Assembly (NCBI GenBank): GCA_945870155.1
Contig: CAMBSB010000014.1
Coordinates: forward strand, 1 to 58,499
Source of the DNA: Paludibacter jiangxiensis
Lineage (GTDB): Bacteria > Bacteroidota > Bacteroidia > Bacteroidales > Paludibacteraceae
DNA length: 58,499 bases
Direction of reading: 5' to 3'
In this document: piece after piece, positions 8,767-18,159 of the stretch
How the letters are laid out: the number at the start of each line of letters is the position of its first letter
Position numbering within the stretch: the stretch's first letter is position 1
The notes under the pieces: model-generated
Told to the model about the DNA's origin: nothing
The model's database searches: none
What the model saw: the letters and a program-made list of their open reading frames with translations, nothing else
Translations under genes and position numbers: made by a program

Positions 8767-8810
8767 CATTTTCCCCAAACCCTTGTAATAAAAAATAAAA
8801 TATTTTTCCA

Positions 8811-8902
8811 CCCTCTTTAGGGCAATTCTTTCCCTTTTTCGTCAATACATATTGAAACACTTTATTAAACTGAATTCATAATTACTTTAAATTCAATATT
8901 GT
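8811..8902 (+). promoter_or_regulatory. Conserved leader with covarying inverted repeat, third beta-helix gene
   Basis: This is the second full copy of the leader at 4988-5076. The inverted repeat is TCAATA-CA-TATTGA (8842-8855). The rest of the block (AAACACTTTATTAAACTGAATTCAT, AAATTCAATATTGT) is unchanged up to the ATG. Conservation while flanking bases drift suggests a function. Confidence 0.55.
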
Positions 8903-11900
8903 ATGAAAAAACTAACACTTTTTCTTTTGTGCGCTGTGATGAGCGCAACGGGACTTATGGCTATTACCGTAACAGTGGGTGGAGGAAGCACTACTGCTGG
9001 TGTTCACTACGCTACACTAAAAGAAGCTTTTGACCATATCAATGCTGCCAGTAATGGCATGACGGGCACTATCAACATTAAAGTTATCGACAATACCACC
9101 GAAACTGCTCCAGCAGCGATTACAAAAGATGGTGTTACTGTATTAGTTTACCCAACTGTTACAGGAAAAATAATCACTATGAATGCTGTTAGCGGTACTG
9201 TTTTTATCAATGGTGCAGACAATGTTACGATCGATGGTCGCTTACGCGATGGTTCAGGAACTATTTTGGGATCTACACCCGATTTGACAATCGAAAATAC
9301 CTTTAATGGAACCTCAGCAGCTACAAACTGTGCTATTAGAATTGAAAAAGGTTCAACCCTTGCCACCTATAACACTGTTACTTATTGTAATATCAAAGGT
9401 TCTAATGGTGCCGTGGTTTACCTGAATCCTAATAACGCAACAACTCCTACTGCAACAAATAATACTATTAGCTACAATAAGTTTTCACCTGCTGTTGTTT
9501 CACCATCAGTTGTAAGACCGGGAATTGTTATTAATACTGTTAAAGGTGTTCATTCAGATATATATACACGCAATAACTTTGAAAATGTATGTAAATCGGA
9601 TGGTATCCGATTACAAGACCAGGCTGTAGATTGTGAAATTAGCTACAATAGTTTCTACGAAACAGTTGCTTTTAATTCGGGTGCTAACGTAACATATATT
9701 AATGTTGTTGGTAGTGGAGCTCCAAGAACAGGAAATGTAATTAAAAACAATTACATTGGAGGAAACGCTCCGGAATGTATTGGTACAATGACAAAAAGTA
9801 CTGGAACTAATTATTCATTTTTGGGAATTTCGGTTAGTGCTTCAAGCTCAGGTACCAAAGTGCAAAATAATACCATTAAAAATATAACTTGGGCAAATAA
9901 TGGGACTGCAGCTTTTTGTGGTATTTATGTTTTTACAAATGCAGATTTAATTACAACAATTGATGGAAATTTTATATCAGGTATTGATTACAACTATCCA
10001 ACTAACTCTACGACACTTTATGGAATAAGAAAAAGTGGTAATAGTGCTACTGGTACTGCCCTCAGTGGAATTGCGACCATATCGAACAATATCGTTTATT
10101 TAAATGATAGCTACACCAATACCGTTTATGGTATTGCTGAAAATTCGTTAGCAGGTCAGACTACCAATGTCTATTTCAATACAGTATACATTGCTGGTAC
10201 TTCAGCTTCAGCAAGTTATGCATTCTATAGCAGGACAAATGTAAATACGCGAGATTTTCGAAATAATATTTTCGTGAATACTCGTGCAGCTGGTACTCAT
10301 TATGCAGCTTATTTTAATTATGGCGTAGCAACTGGATTAACACTTAGCAATAACGATTATTTCGTAGATGGCGCTGGCGGAGTGCAAGGTTATAATGGTG
10401 CAAATGTAACTTCACTTCCACTAATTGCTACCCTCGATGCTGGAAGTTCTATTGCTACTCCAGGTATTACTCCCGGCACTACTCCCGAAAGTTTTAAAGG
10501 AACAGCTTCACTCACAGCAACCACAATCGCAAGTGTTACTACCGACTTTACCGGCAATAAACGCTCTTCTTCGCCATTAATGGGTGCTTATGAGTCATCA
10601 TTATGGAATGGCACTTCATGGGTTGGTGGTGCGCCAACTGCAAGTACAAGTGCCGTAATTAATGGTGATTTCACTACAGGCGGTTTTGATTGTTTCGATT
10701 TAATTATAAATCCAGCAAAGCAAGTAACTATTTCTAACCCTTCAACAGTTGCAGGTGCTTTAACGCTTAAAAGTGATGCTGCAAACGGTACAGCTACTCT
10801 TATTGACAATGCTATATTAACTGTAACAGGTGCAACCAAAGTAGAACAACACCTTTCGAATGGTCGTAACTGGTACTTTTCCAGTCCTGTAAGTGGTGCT
10901 ACCAGCAATGTATTAGCTGCTAGCGCTACAAATCCGGTGTATTATTATGTAGAAAACACTCCAAACGTTTGGTCTTCAATAACCAATACGTCAACTACAC
11001 TTGATGCCAAGACAGGCTATGTTGCCAATATCAATGGCGACCGTGTAGTTACATTTACCGGTGGTAGTTTAAATACCGGCGAACAAACCATTGGCAGTTT
11101 AACAAGTACGGGTGCAACATTTACTGGTTTCAATTTGGTGGGTAATCCGTATCCTTCGTATTTAAAATGGAGTGGCGCTGCCCGTACCAATGTAGGAACA
11201 AGTATATGGTATCGCAGCAAAAGAACTGGTGCTTACCTTTTCGAAACATACAATAGTGACGGTGGTGCAAGAACCAATGGTGGTACTGACTCAATTCCTC
11301 CTATGCAAGCATTTTGGGTAAAAGTAACTGCCGGTGAAACTGGTTCTATCGTGTTTGATGTTAACGACCGCGCACACAGAGACCAAAGCGTGTCTGCTAA
11401 CCGCCTTAAAGCACCAGCCGTAGACATTCGCAAAACATTGCGTTTGGAAGTTTCGAATGGCAGCAATGCGGACGAAGCCTTGATTTATGCCGACGAGAAT
11501 GCTCAAAATGGCTTCGATACCTACGATTCAAATAAAATGTTTGCTAACAGTGCATCCGTACCCGAAATTTACACAGTATTGGGTGCCGAAAAATTAGCTA
11601 TCAATGGTTTTAACGATATTGCCGAAAATCAACAATTGGCGTTGGGTTTCAAAACTTCTGTTGCCGGAACTGCGTCGTTTAGTATCAAAGCTTCCGAAGT
11701 GAAAAACTTTGCCGCAGGAACTAAAATAATTTTGAAAGACAATACACGATTGGGAGAAGAATTTGACATTACCGACGGAACAGTTTATAACTACACATCG
11801 GGTGCAACAAACGATGCTTCTCGTTTCAGCATTCTTTTCCGTGCGCCAGGTGCAACCACAGGAGTTAACACAGTAGAAAAACTCAATGCACAAGTATTTG

Positions 11901-12100
11901 TAAACGCCGCCAATCAGATTACCATTGTAGCCCCCGAAAAATCAAATTATACCATTTACAATGCAGTAGGAATGCAGCTCGAGAATGGACAAACAACTGC
12001 TAAACTGCAAACTGTAAACTGCAAACTGCAAACAGGTGTTTATTTAGTAAAAGTGTCGGAAAACGGCCGTAACTATACTTCACGCGTAATTATTAAATAA
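8903..12100 (+). CDS. Large secreted parallel beta-helix protein with T9SS sorting domain
   Basis: 1065 residues. The signal peptide (1-20, MKKLTLFLLCAVMSATGLMA) nearly duplicates that of the 5077 protein. Residues about 21-560 are a beta-helix paralogous to that protein, sharing ILGSTPDLTIEN, NNTISYNKF, RNNFENV and GGNAPECIGTM. A different module follows (about 570-990): a short beta-solenoid (WNGTSWVGGAPTASTSAVI...), a segment with NLVGNPYPSYLKW and IPPMQAFWVKV, and a region typical of large Bacteroidota surface proteins. The last ~75 residues form a T9SS sorting domain (TIVAPEKSNYTIYNAVG... SRVIIK). A five-unit heptanucleotide tract lies inside it at 12002-12036. A surface-anchored binding or adhesive role is likeliest; no enzyme signature is seen. 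The small gene at 12126 follows after 25 bases. Confidence 0.75.
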   Translation: MKKLTLFLLCAVMSATGLMAITVTVGGGSTTAGVHYATLKEAFDHINAASNGMTGTINIKVIDNTTETAPAAITKDGVTVLVYPTVTGKIITMNAVSGTVFINGADNVTIDGRLRDGSGTILGSTPDLTIENTFNGTSAATNCAIRIEKGSTLATYNTVTYCNIKGSNGAVVYLNPNNATTPTATNNTISYNKFSPAVVSPSVVRPGIVINTVKGVHSDIYTRNNFENVCKSDGIRLQDQAVDCEISYNSFYETVAFNSGANVTYINVVGSGAPRTGNVIKNNYIGGNAPECIGTMTKSTGTNYSFLGISVSASSSGTKVQNNTIKNITWANNGTAAFCGIYVFTNADLITTIDGNFISGIDYNYPTNSTTLYGIRKSGNSATGTALSGIATISNNIVYLNDSYTNTVYGIAENSLAGQTTNVYFNTVYIAGTSASASYAFYSRTNVNTRDFRNNIFVNTRAAGTHYAAYFNYGVATGLTLSNNDYFVDGAGGVQGYNGANVTSLPLIATLDAGSSIATPGITPGTTPESFKGTASLTATTIASVTTDFTGNKRSSSPLMGAYESSLWNGTSWVGGAPTASTSAVINGDFTTGGFDCFDLIINPAKQVTISNPSTVAGALTLKSDAANGTATLIDNAILTVTGATKVEQHLSNGRNWYFSSPVSGATSNVLAASATNPVYYYVENTPNVWSSITNTSTTLDAKTGYVANINGDRVVTFTGGSLNTGEQTIGSLTSTGATFTGFNLVGNPYPSYLKWSGAARTNVGTSIWYRSKRTGAYLFETYNSDGGARTNGGTDSIPPMQAFWVKVTAGETGSIVFDVNDRAHRDQSVSANRLKAPAVDIRKTLRLEVSNGSNADEALIYADENAQNGFDTYDSNKMFANSASVPEIYTVLGAEKLAINGFNDIAENQQLALGFKTSVAGTASFSIKASEVKNFAAGTKIILKDNTRLGEEFDITDGTVYNYTSGATNDASRFSILFRAPGATTGVNTVEKLNAQVFVNAANQITIVAPEKSNYTIYNAVGMQLENGQTTAKLQTVNCKLQTGVYLVKVSENGRNYTSRVIIK
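12002..12036 (+). repeat. Heptanucleotide tandem repeat inside the sorting domain
   Basis: There are five consecutive 7-base units, AAACTGC AAACTGT AAACTGC AAACTGC AAACAGG, coding for a low-complexity CKLQT-like stretch. Seven is not a multiple of three, so gain or loss of one unit would shift the frame just before the last ~20 residues of the T9SS signal. Confidence 0.85.
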
Positions 12101-12125
12101 CTGAATATATAATAAATAAAATTCC

Positions 12126-12302
12126 ATGAAAACAAATAATCAAAAACAAGTATATTCAACTCCCGAAATAGTTAGCATATTATTAGACAACGAAATATCG
12201 TTGGCATTGGCATCTGAAACACCGCCAGATGGTCCGGGCGAAACTTATAATACTACTCCTGAGTATTTACATAATAATCCGTTTAATACCAATCTTGGTT
12301 AA
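12126..12302 (+). CDS. Small acidic protein, 58 residues, function unknown
   Basis: ATG at 12126, TAA at 12300-12302. The N-terminal part is basic and polar (MKTNNQKQVYSTPEIVSILL), followed by DNEISLALASETPPDGPG and an Asn/Thr/Tyr-rich tail ending FNTNLG. There is no signal peptide. The pattern Y-x-x-P-E-(I/V)-x-x-(L/I)-x-L, then an acidic stretch, Ala-Ser and a proline/glycine tail, is seen in many short uncharacterised Bacteroidota proteins. It lies 25 bases after a T9SS surface-protein gene and just before a terminator, so the two are probably co-transcribed. A secreted peptide or RiPP-like precursor is possible but unproven: no cysteines or modification genes are nearby. Confidence 0.6.
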   Translation: MKTNNQKQVYSTPEIVSILLDNEISLALASETPPDGPGETYNTTPEYLHNNPFNTNLG

Positions 12303-12312
12303 TAATAAAATT

Positions 12313-12343
12313 AAATCCTTGAGTAATTGGGGATTTTTTTTTG
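12313..12343 (+). terminator. Weak rho-independent terminator
   Basis: AAATCC (12313-12318) pairs with GGATTT (12331-12336) around a 12-base loop, followed by eight to nine T. It comes 10 bases after the small gene and would end the 8903-12302 transcript. The rest of the gap up to 12560 is AT-rich, with nothing else recognisable. Confidence 0.55.
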
Positions 12344-12560
12344 AAAAACATCGAGAAACAAAAAAACTTTAAAACGTCGCAGACTTTTGAACGTTTCTTT
12401 GGTTAGCATTTTAGTTGTTGTTTATGAAACGATTTAATGTCTCGAAATATTCGACAACTAAAAGTTTTTTCTTCGAATTTAAGGTGTTTGAATTCTATTC
12501 ACGTCATAAACATATTCAATTCTGAGTTAAAATATAATCTTTATTTTGAAAAATATAACA

Positions 12561-15500
12561 ATGAAAAAAATCTCACTATTCTATTTTCTGATTATAAGTT
12601 CTGTAAGCATATTTTCCCAAACTACTTTATTTTCTGATGGTTTCGAAAACGGCAAAGGCTCGTGGCTATTCTCCACTCCTGCAGGTGGCAATGATTATAA
12701 AATTACGCCCGCAACGGGTTATAATTCAGATAATTCCGTACGTTGTAAAACCATTGGGTCGCCAAACTTTATGATATCGCCTGCGGTGACTTTTGGCGCT
12801 AACAAAGCCTACAAAATACGATTTATGGCTTATGTGCAAACAGCCAATTCGCGCAAAATTGATGTGTATTATAACACAGCGGCTGCCTTGAATGGCAACG
12901 AAGTGTTGGCTGGTACAGTTTCGAATGTAGGTACAGTTTATACGCCTTATACCATCGATTTAATTTCGCCTCCTACCGGAGTAAAGTATATTATCCTCAA
13001 AGGAACCATTACGGGTGCAACCTGGGTTTTTTTGTCGATTGATAATTTTGAAGTGGTAGAAACTGGAAATTTTATTCCAACTGTATCATTTTCAAGTCCT
13101 ACCGACAATTACTCACATACTGCCGGCACATCGTTGCCCGTAAACATTACAGCAGCCGATGCCGATGGTACTGTGAACAAAGTGAATTTGTATTATCGCG
13201 GCGAATTGTTTGGAAGTATAGCTACTCCGCCTTATAACTTTTTCATTCCCAATTTACCCATTGGTGCGAGCACGCTTTATGCCCGTGCCTACGACAATGC
13301 CGGCGATTCGGCTACTACGGCCACTATTACTGTAAATGGTGTAAATCTGCCGCCAACCATTGCGCTTACAGCGCCAGCCGGCAATATATCCATTAATCAG
13401 GGTAGCATTGTTTCGCTTTCGGCTACAGCTTCGGATGCCGATGGTTCAGTTACGGAGGTTTCGTTTTATGTAAATGGGTCGAATGTGGCAACCAAAGAGA
13501 CTGCCCCTTACACCTTCGACTGGAGCAACCCCAATCCGGGTTTGTACGTGGTAAGTGCCACCGCCACCGATAATACAGGTTTGCAAACCACTACAAGTGC
13601 TGCAACCATCACTTCCACAGCCACCACCAACGGCTATTTGATAACCGAAAATTTTGAAGATGGTATCGTTGATTGGGCTTTTTCAGTCAATTCGGGCGGA
13701 AATGATTGGAAATTTGCAGCGGGAGTTGGCTTTAATTCTACTGATTGTATTAAAAGAAAATCTGGCGTTAAAAATTTCATGACACATACCTCTTCTATCT
13801 ATTATTCTGCCGCCACCTATACTGTTAAGGTTGTGGCTAAAGCCAGCAAACTCAATTATTACAGCCTTCAACCCGGTTTGGTAAATGGAACAGATACAAT
13901 TTGGGGTTCGGTATCAGCCTATGCAGGCACCACATACAATGCTATCAACGTATCACTTGTAAATACGGTTGGTGGCTATTATAAGTTCATATTGCGTACT
14001 GTGAAAAATCCAGCTGATGCATCTATCTATAATGATTTATTCATTGATGACCTTAGCGTGTATGGTGCAGGAGGATTTCCAAACATTCCACCAGTTGTTA
14101 AATTTTCAACCCCCACAAATTCGTCTGAAATAGCTTTAAATACAGCTACAAACATTACTTCATCTGCCTATGATAGCGATGGAAACATTTCGAAAGTAGA
14201 GTATTACATTGAAAATGAATACCTGGGACAATCAACATCAGCACCTTACACGATTAGTTGGACACCTACGTTTTCGGGCGTTTTTTCGCTCAAAGCCAAA
14301 GCTACTGACAATGATGGTAAATCAACGACTAATGTAATTTCGGTATTGGTGAATTATGCCGACCGCAAAGTGTACGATTTTGTAGCATCGTCGTACCTTG
14401 GTGGCGAAGCAGGTTCGGGCAAAGTATGGGGTACCAAAGTGCTTTCGGATGGTGTAATTGTGCTCGCTTGCGATTGGGGAACAGTGATGCCAGCAGGTGC
14501 GGTTGTGCACTTACTCAACGGAGCTACCATCAACTCGCGCGGTGCTATCGTGCGCATTTCGGCCGATGGAAAAACAGTACTTTCAGTTACCAAAATTGGC
14601 GCGTATGCGGTGGATTTATCTATCGACAACAGCGATAATATTTACGTGGCAGCAGGCACAAGTGGCTTGGTAAAAGTAAACCGATTGGCCGATAAATTAT
14701 TACTCACAAAAACTTTTGCAAAAACAGTTTACCGTGTCGATGCCGGTAAAACAGGTCACATGGTGGTTTTAACACTTCCGGGCGTTGACTTTGATGGTAA
14801 AAAATGGGGAAATGTAACGGTATTTGTTATGAATCCGGCTGGCGACATTCTTACTTCGTTTGGAGGTGCTTCGCAGTACAGCAACGATGTGTGTATCGAC
14901 GAAGCCTCCCAATCGGCTGTGGTGGTGGGCTGGAAAAACGTGTATACGTGGGAAGGAACAACGACATTCCCTGTAGATATTCCCGGCTTTAAAATATTCT
15001 CTTTTTCGGGAGTACAAAGGTTTAATGGCTATAACTGGAGTTCCGATTCCAATTCGCCCAACTGGATAAATGCTTCGGATAATAATATGGCCGACACACG
15101 TATTGCCCGTGTAAGTATGGGCGACGATGGTTTGATGTATTTTATGGCCGAAGTGTCGGGTGGAAATCACCCACTGCGCTATAGTCCGTACGATATTTTC
15201 AGCAAAGTACGCTTTGTGGGTGGCGACCATTTTCACACCTTATCCAACGTAGGCACCGAGTTTCACGCTTACATTGCGCGCATGAACATTGCCACAGGCG
15301 CATGGATTGAAGGGCAAAGTTTTACAGCTCGCTTGCTACCCGCTGGTAACGGAAACACCATTGACCCTGAACATGGCAATGTGGCTGCCGATGTGGATGG
15401 ACGTGTTTATTTTACAGGAAAATCGGCTTACGGCACACCACTTTCACGTGAAATTTTACCTGAAATTTCGTATACGGGCGGCGCATTTATTTACATTATG

Positions 15501-16196
15501 AACCCCACCATGCAAACCCGCGAACTGGTAGACCGTGTAGTTCAAAAAAATGGTGGACGCGACATAGCTGTACGTAAATTTGCTAACCACGACAAAACAA
15601 TTGTGTACGGAGGCGATGTGGCTTTTACTTCAGGGCAACCCTTGAATTCATTCCTTTATTTAAAAAATCCTGTTCAAAACACGTTCTACGGTGCTGCCGA
15701 TGAAGAAGCTGGTTTTTATGCCGTAATAGGAGGAACCACGCCGGCTCAGTACGAGCTGAAGGTGAATGGTGTATCAAAGGGAATGTTTGCCGAGGGAACA
15801 AAAGTGGCGCTCAATGCTGCCGATTATGGCACTGTTGGTGCATTTATCCGCTGGAGTAACGGACAAAATTACATTGCCGATTCAACGGCTGTTGCCACTA
15901 CTTTTTCGATGCCCGGAATGAATGCTAACCTCACAACTCAATTTTCGATTACAACTATTAATACGATTCACTCAGAACTCGATTTGAAGGTTTATCCTAA
16001 TCCTGCAATCGGTCAGGTTCGTATCTCTACTGGCTCAAACTTGCCAACCGAAATTCGTATTAGCAATTTAACAGGAAAAATAGTTTGGAACGGAATGGTA
16101 AAAGGCTCACAAACTTTAAACTTAAGCCAGTTGCCTAAAGGCGTTTATATTATTTCGGCCAATAATAGCATTAATCAGAAATTAGTAGTGCGGTAA
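12561..16196 (+). CDS. Large secreted multi-domain T9SS protein with Ig-like domains and beta-propeller-like region
   Basis: 1211 residues from the ATG at 12561; a TTG 15 bases upstream is in frame, but the signal peptide (MKKISLFYFLIISSVSIFSQ) favours the ATG. Order of parts: a jelly-roll-like domain (about 20-170, FSDGFENGKGSWLF); two bacterial Ig-like domains (about 172-260 and 262-350, each with DADGTV/DADGSV then APY/PPY); a second jelly-roll related to the first (about 355-510, ITENFEDGIVDWAF); a third Ig-like domain (about 512-600); a roughly 430-residue region of beta-propeller character; a short beta-domain (FIRWSNGQNYIADST); and a YPNP-containing T9SS sorting domain. No known catalytic motif is seen. 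It is probably a surface glycan-binding or scaffold protein. The GH120-like gene follows after 4 bases. Confidence 0.75.
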   Translation: MKKISLFYFLIISSVSIFSQTTLFSDGFENGKGSWLFSTPAGGNDYKITPATGYNSDNSVRCKTIGSPNFMISPAVTFGANKAYKIRFMAYVQTANSRKIDVYYNTAAALNGNEVLAGTVSNVGTVYTPYTIDLISPPTGVKYIILKGTITGATWVFLSIDNFEVVETGNFIPTVSFSSPTDNYSHTAGTSLPVNITAADADGTVNKVNLYYRGELFGSIATPPYNFFIPNLPIGASTLYARAYDNAGDSATTATITVNGVNLPPTIALTAPAGNISINQGSIVSLSATASDADGSVTEVSFYVNGSNVATKETAPYTFDWSNPNPGLYVVSATATDNTGLQTTTSAATITSTATTNGYLITENFEDGIVDWAFSVNSGGNDWKFAAGVGFNSTDCIKRKSGVKNFMTHTSSIYYSAATYTVKVVAKASKLNYYSLQPGLVNGTDTIWGSVSAYAGTTYNAINVSLVNTVGGYYKFILRTVKNPADASIYNDLFIDDLSVYGAGGFPNIPPVVKFSTPTNSSEIALNTATNITSSAYDSDGNISKVEYYIENEYLGQSTSAPYTISWTPTFSGVFSLKAKATDNDGKSTTNVISVLVNYADRKVYDFVASSYLGGEAGSGKVWGTKVLSDGVIVLACDWGTVMPAGAVVHLLNGATINSRGAIVRISADGKTVLSVTKIGAYAVDLSIDNSDNIYVAAGTSGLVKVNRLADKLLLTKTFAKTVYRVDAGKTGHMVVLTLPGVDFDGKKWGNVTVFVMNPAGDILTSFGGASQYSNDVCIDEASQSAVVVGWKNVYTWEGTTTFPVDIPGFKIFSFSGVQRFNGYNWSSDSNSPNWINASDNNMADTRIARVSMGDDGLMYFMAEVSGGNHPLRYSPYDIFSKVRFVGGDHFHTLSNVGTEFHAYIARMNIATGAWIEGQSFTARLLPAGNGNTIDPEHGNVAADVDGRVYFTGKSAYGTPLSREILPEISYTGGAFIYIMNPTMQTRELVDRVVQKNGGRDIAVRKFANHDKTIVYGGDVAFTSGQPLNSFLYLKNPVQNTFYGAADEEAGFYAVIGGTTPAQYELKVNGVSKGMFAEGTKVALNAADYGTVGAFIRWSNGQNYIADSTAVATTFSMPGMNANLTTQFSITTINTIHSELDLKVYPNPAIGQVRISTGSNLPTEIRISNLTGKIVWNGMVKGSQTLNLSQLPKGVYIISANNSINQKLVVR

Positions 16197-16200
16197 TAAA

Positions 16201-18075
16201 ATGTTTTTTATGACGCTAAATAAGAACCAGCTTCTACTGTTCATTATAATAGCAACCCTTGCGATATCATTCGCAGGGGTTTCGGCTATTAATCAGCCCG
16301 ACGACAATCTGCTTGCCGATGGTCGTCCATTTGTTTCGTGGGAAATGCCTCTGCAATTTTCGAAAACGTATTATGTAGACCAACATCACGCCAAAGCATC
16401 GGACACAAACATCGGAAATGAGAAAATGCCTTTCAAAACAGTTTCGGCGGCAGCTCGTGTACTCAAAGCAGGTGAACGTGTGGTGATTAAAAAGGGCGTT
16501 TATCGCGAAAGTGTTCATCCGGCTCAGGGTGGCTCTTCGCCCGACAAAATGATTAGCTACGAAGCGGCTTCGGGAGAGGAGGTCATTATTTGTGGCTCGG
16601 TAGAAGTGCCCAATAGTAATTTCAAAAAAAGTGAAGGCTGGCTTTTTTCAAATGAAAAAATAAAATCGGCAGCCCTGAATTGCTGGCAAATTGACCTGAA
16701 CCCTGAATGGTTCGTTGGTTACAATCCTTTTGGAATGACAAATCTGATGAGCGATACCGAATGGCTCGACTATAAAAAAGCGAAAATGCAGGCTCATTTT
16801 CAGCGCCGTGGATTACTGTTTGTAGAAGGCGGAAAATGTACTCAGCTTGCAAAACCAACCGAACTCGAGACTGCTCCCGACTTTAGCTTTTGGCCCGAAC
16901 ATAATGGTTTGCGGCTACATGTAAAATTGCCCGAAGGCAAACAACCAAGCGATTACAAGATTGAAGCAACGAACAAAGAACAGGTTTTTGCTCCCAAAAC
17001 TTATGGTTTGGGCTATATTCGCCTCAAAGGCATTACGTTCCGCCATGCCGGCAATGGTTTTCCGGTACCACAGCGGGGATTGGTTTCGGCTTCGCGCGGA
17101 CATCACTGGATAGTGGAAAATTGTACTGTAGAGTGGGCAAACAGTGTAGGCATGGATTTGGGTAACGAGATGTGGAGTACCACTGTTTCGAATACAATTG
17201 CTCACCACATTGTGCGCCGTAATATTTTCCGAAATTGTGGTATATCGGGTTTGCAATGTTATATTGCCAAATCGGTTTTGCTCGAAGATAATTTATTCGA
17301 AAATATCGGTTTTCACGATGCTGAACTGGCATTTGAGTCTGGAGGAGTGAAATTTCATCAGGCAGAGAATTGCCTGATACGTCGTAACGTTTTTACAAAA
17401 ATAACCTTTGCTCCTGGCTTGTGGCTCGATTACAAAAGTAACCGCAATTGTAGAATAACAAATAACTTTTTTGCCGACATTACAACAGCGCGCGGTGGCA
17501 TGTACATCGAAGTGAGTCGCAACAATTGCAATGTGGACCGCAATGTTTTTTATAAAATCCGGTCGCAATACTGGCTGAGTGGTGAGTATGGAGCTGGTGG
17601 TTCTGCTTTTTACACCGATGGGTCGGACAGCATTCGCTTCGAATACAATGTGATGGTGGATATCGAAAATACAGGCTATGGCTCGTACCTCAACGCCGAA
17701 CGCATAGTAGATATGCGTGGCGGCATTAGCAGTGACCATACTATAACGAATAATATTTTTGTCGATTGTAAAAAACATTGTATTGAATTGCCACACAATA
17801 GAAACTTTACGAACGAAAACCTATTTGTAAATCCACTGCCAGCTTATATAAAAGTAGCAAATCCGGTTCCAGCAATGTTATTAGATATAAAAGCAGCAGC
17901 CAGACTGTATGGCTGGGAACAAAATGGAGCAGTAACAAAAGCTACTTATACCTACGATGCCGAAAAAATGATGCTAGAACTACGTTTTGATTCAGCCACT
18001 TTAGCTCAAAAAATGCCGTATGGACTGTCGACTCCATGCACATTGACATACAAAGACCCACGAAAAATAAAATAA
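16201..18075 (+). CDS. GH120-like beta-xylosidase (right-handed beta-helix)
   Basis: 624 residues with an N-terminal signal peptide (ending about residue 29, GVSA) and no lipobox or sorting domain, so probably periplasmic. Residues 52-140 have the opening YYVDQHHAKASD...PFKTVSAAARVL...GVYRESV and a GGSSPDKMISYEAASGEEV strand that match GH120 enzymes. The two catalytic segments are present. GLWLDYKSN carries Asp410, the nucleophile equivalent (Asp382 in the characterised Thermoanaerobacterium XylC). MYIEVSRN carries Glu437, the acid/base equivalent (Glu405). Family enzymes release xylose from beta-xylo-oligosaccharides. Here xylose or a related sugar at a side-chain terminus is inferred. The gene lies 4 bases after the preceding stop. 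A weaker alternative is GH141 or another beta-helix family. The start could also be the ATG at 16210. Confidence 0.75.
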   Translation: MFFMTLNKNQLLLFIIIATLAISFAGVSAINQPDDNLLADGRPFVSWEMPLQFSKTYYVDQHHAKASDTNIGNEKMPFKTVSAAARVLKAGERVVIKKGVYRESVHPAQGGSSPDKMISYEAASGEEVIICGSVEVPNSNFKKSEGWLFSNEKIKSAALNCWQIDLNPEWFVGYNPFGMTNLMSDTEWLDYKKAKMQAHFQRRGLLFVEGGKCTQLAKPTELETAPDFSFWPEHNGLRLHVKLPEGKQPSDYKIEATNKEQVFAPKTYGLGYIRLKGITFRHAGNGFPVPQRGLVSASRGHHWIVENCTVEWANSVGMDLGNEMWSTTVSNTIAHHIVRRNIFRNCGISGLQCYIAKSVLLEDNLFENIGFHDAELAFESGGVKFHQAENCLIRRNVFTKITFAPGLWLDYKSNRNCRITNNFFADITTARGGMYIEVSRNNCNVDRNVFYKIRSQYWLSGEYGAGGSAFYTDGSDSIRFEYNVMVDIENTGYGSYLNAERIVDMRGGISSDHTITNNIFVDCKKHCIELPHNRNFTNENLFVNPLPAYIKVANPVPAMLLDIKAAARLYGWEQNGAVTKATYTYDAEKMMLELRFDSATLAQKMPYGLSTPCTLTYKDPRKIK

Positions 18076-18101
18076 TTACCAATCATAAACAATTAATATC
18101 A

Positions 18102-18132
18102 ATTGTATGTTAGGTATTTTTTAGTATGTTTG
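18102..18132 (+). promoter_or_regulatory. Bacteroidota-type promoter for susD-susC
   Basis: ATTG (18102-18105) is followed after 19 bases by TATGTTTG (18125-18132), a full match to the TAnnTTTG -7 element with proper spacing. Transcription would start near 18139. This excludes the in-frame TTG at 18103 as the translation start and supports the ATG at 18160. Confidence 0.65.
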
Positions 18133-18159
18133 CATCCCAAATCAATACTATTCGCTTTC

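Noticed and set aside
8636-8860. 74-codon minus-strand ORF upstream of the ATPase gene
   Set aside because: Covers the ATPase promoter and the palindromic repeat; its sequence is just a translation of the repeat.
12437-12637. 66-codon plus-strand ORF before the 12561 gene
   Set aside because: Overlaps the start of the large T9SS gene in another frame, low-complexity Asn/Lys/Phe content; no signal of coding.
18103-18159. Longer SusD start at in-frame TTG 18103
   Set aside because: That stretch holds the -33 and -7 promoter elements, and the extra residues would precede and disrupt the lipoprotein signal peptide.
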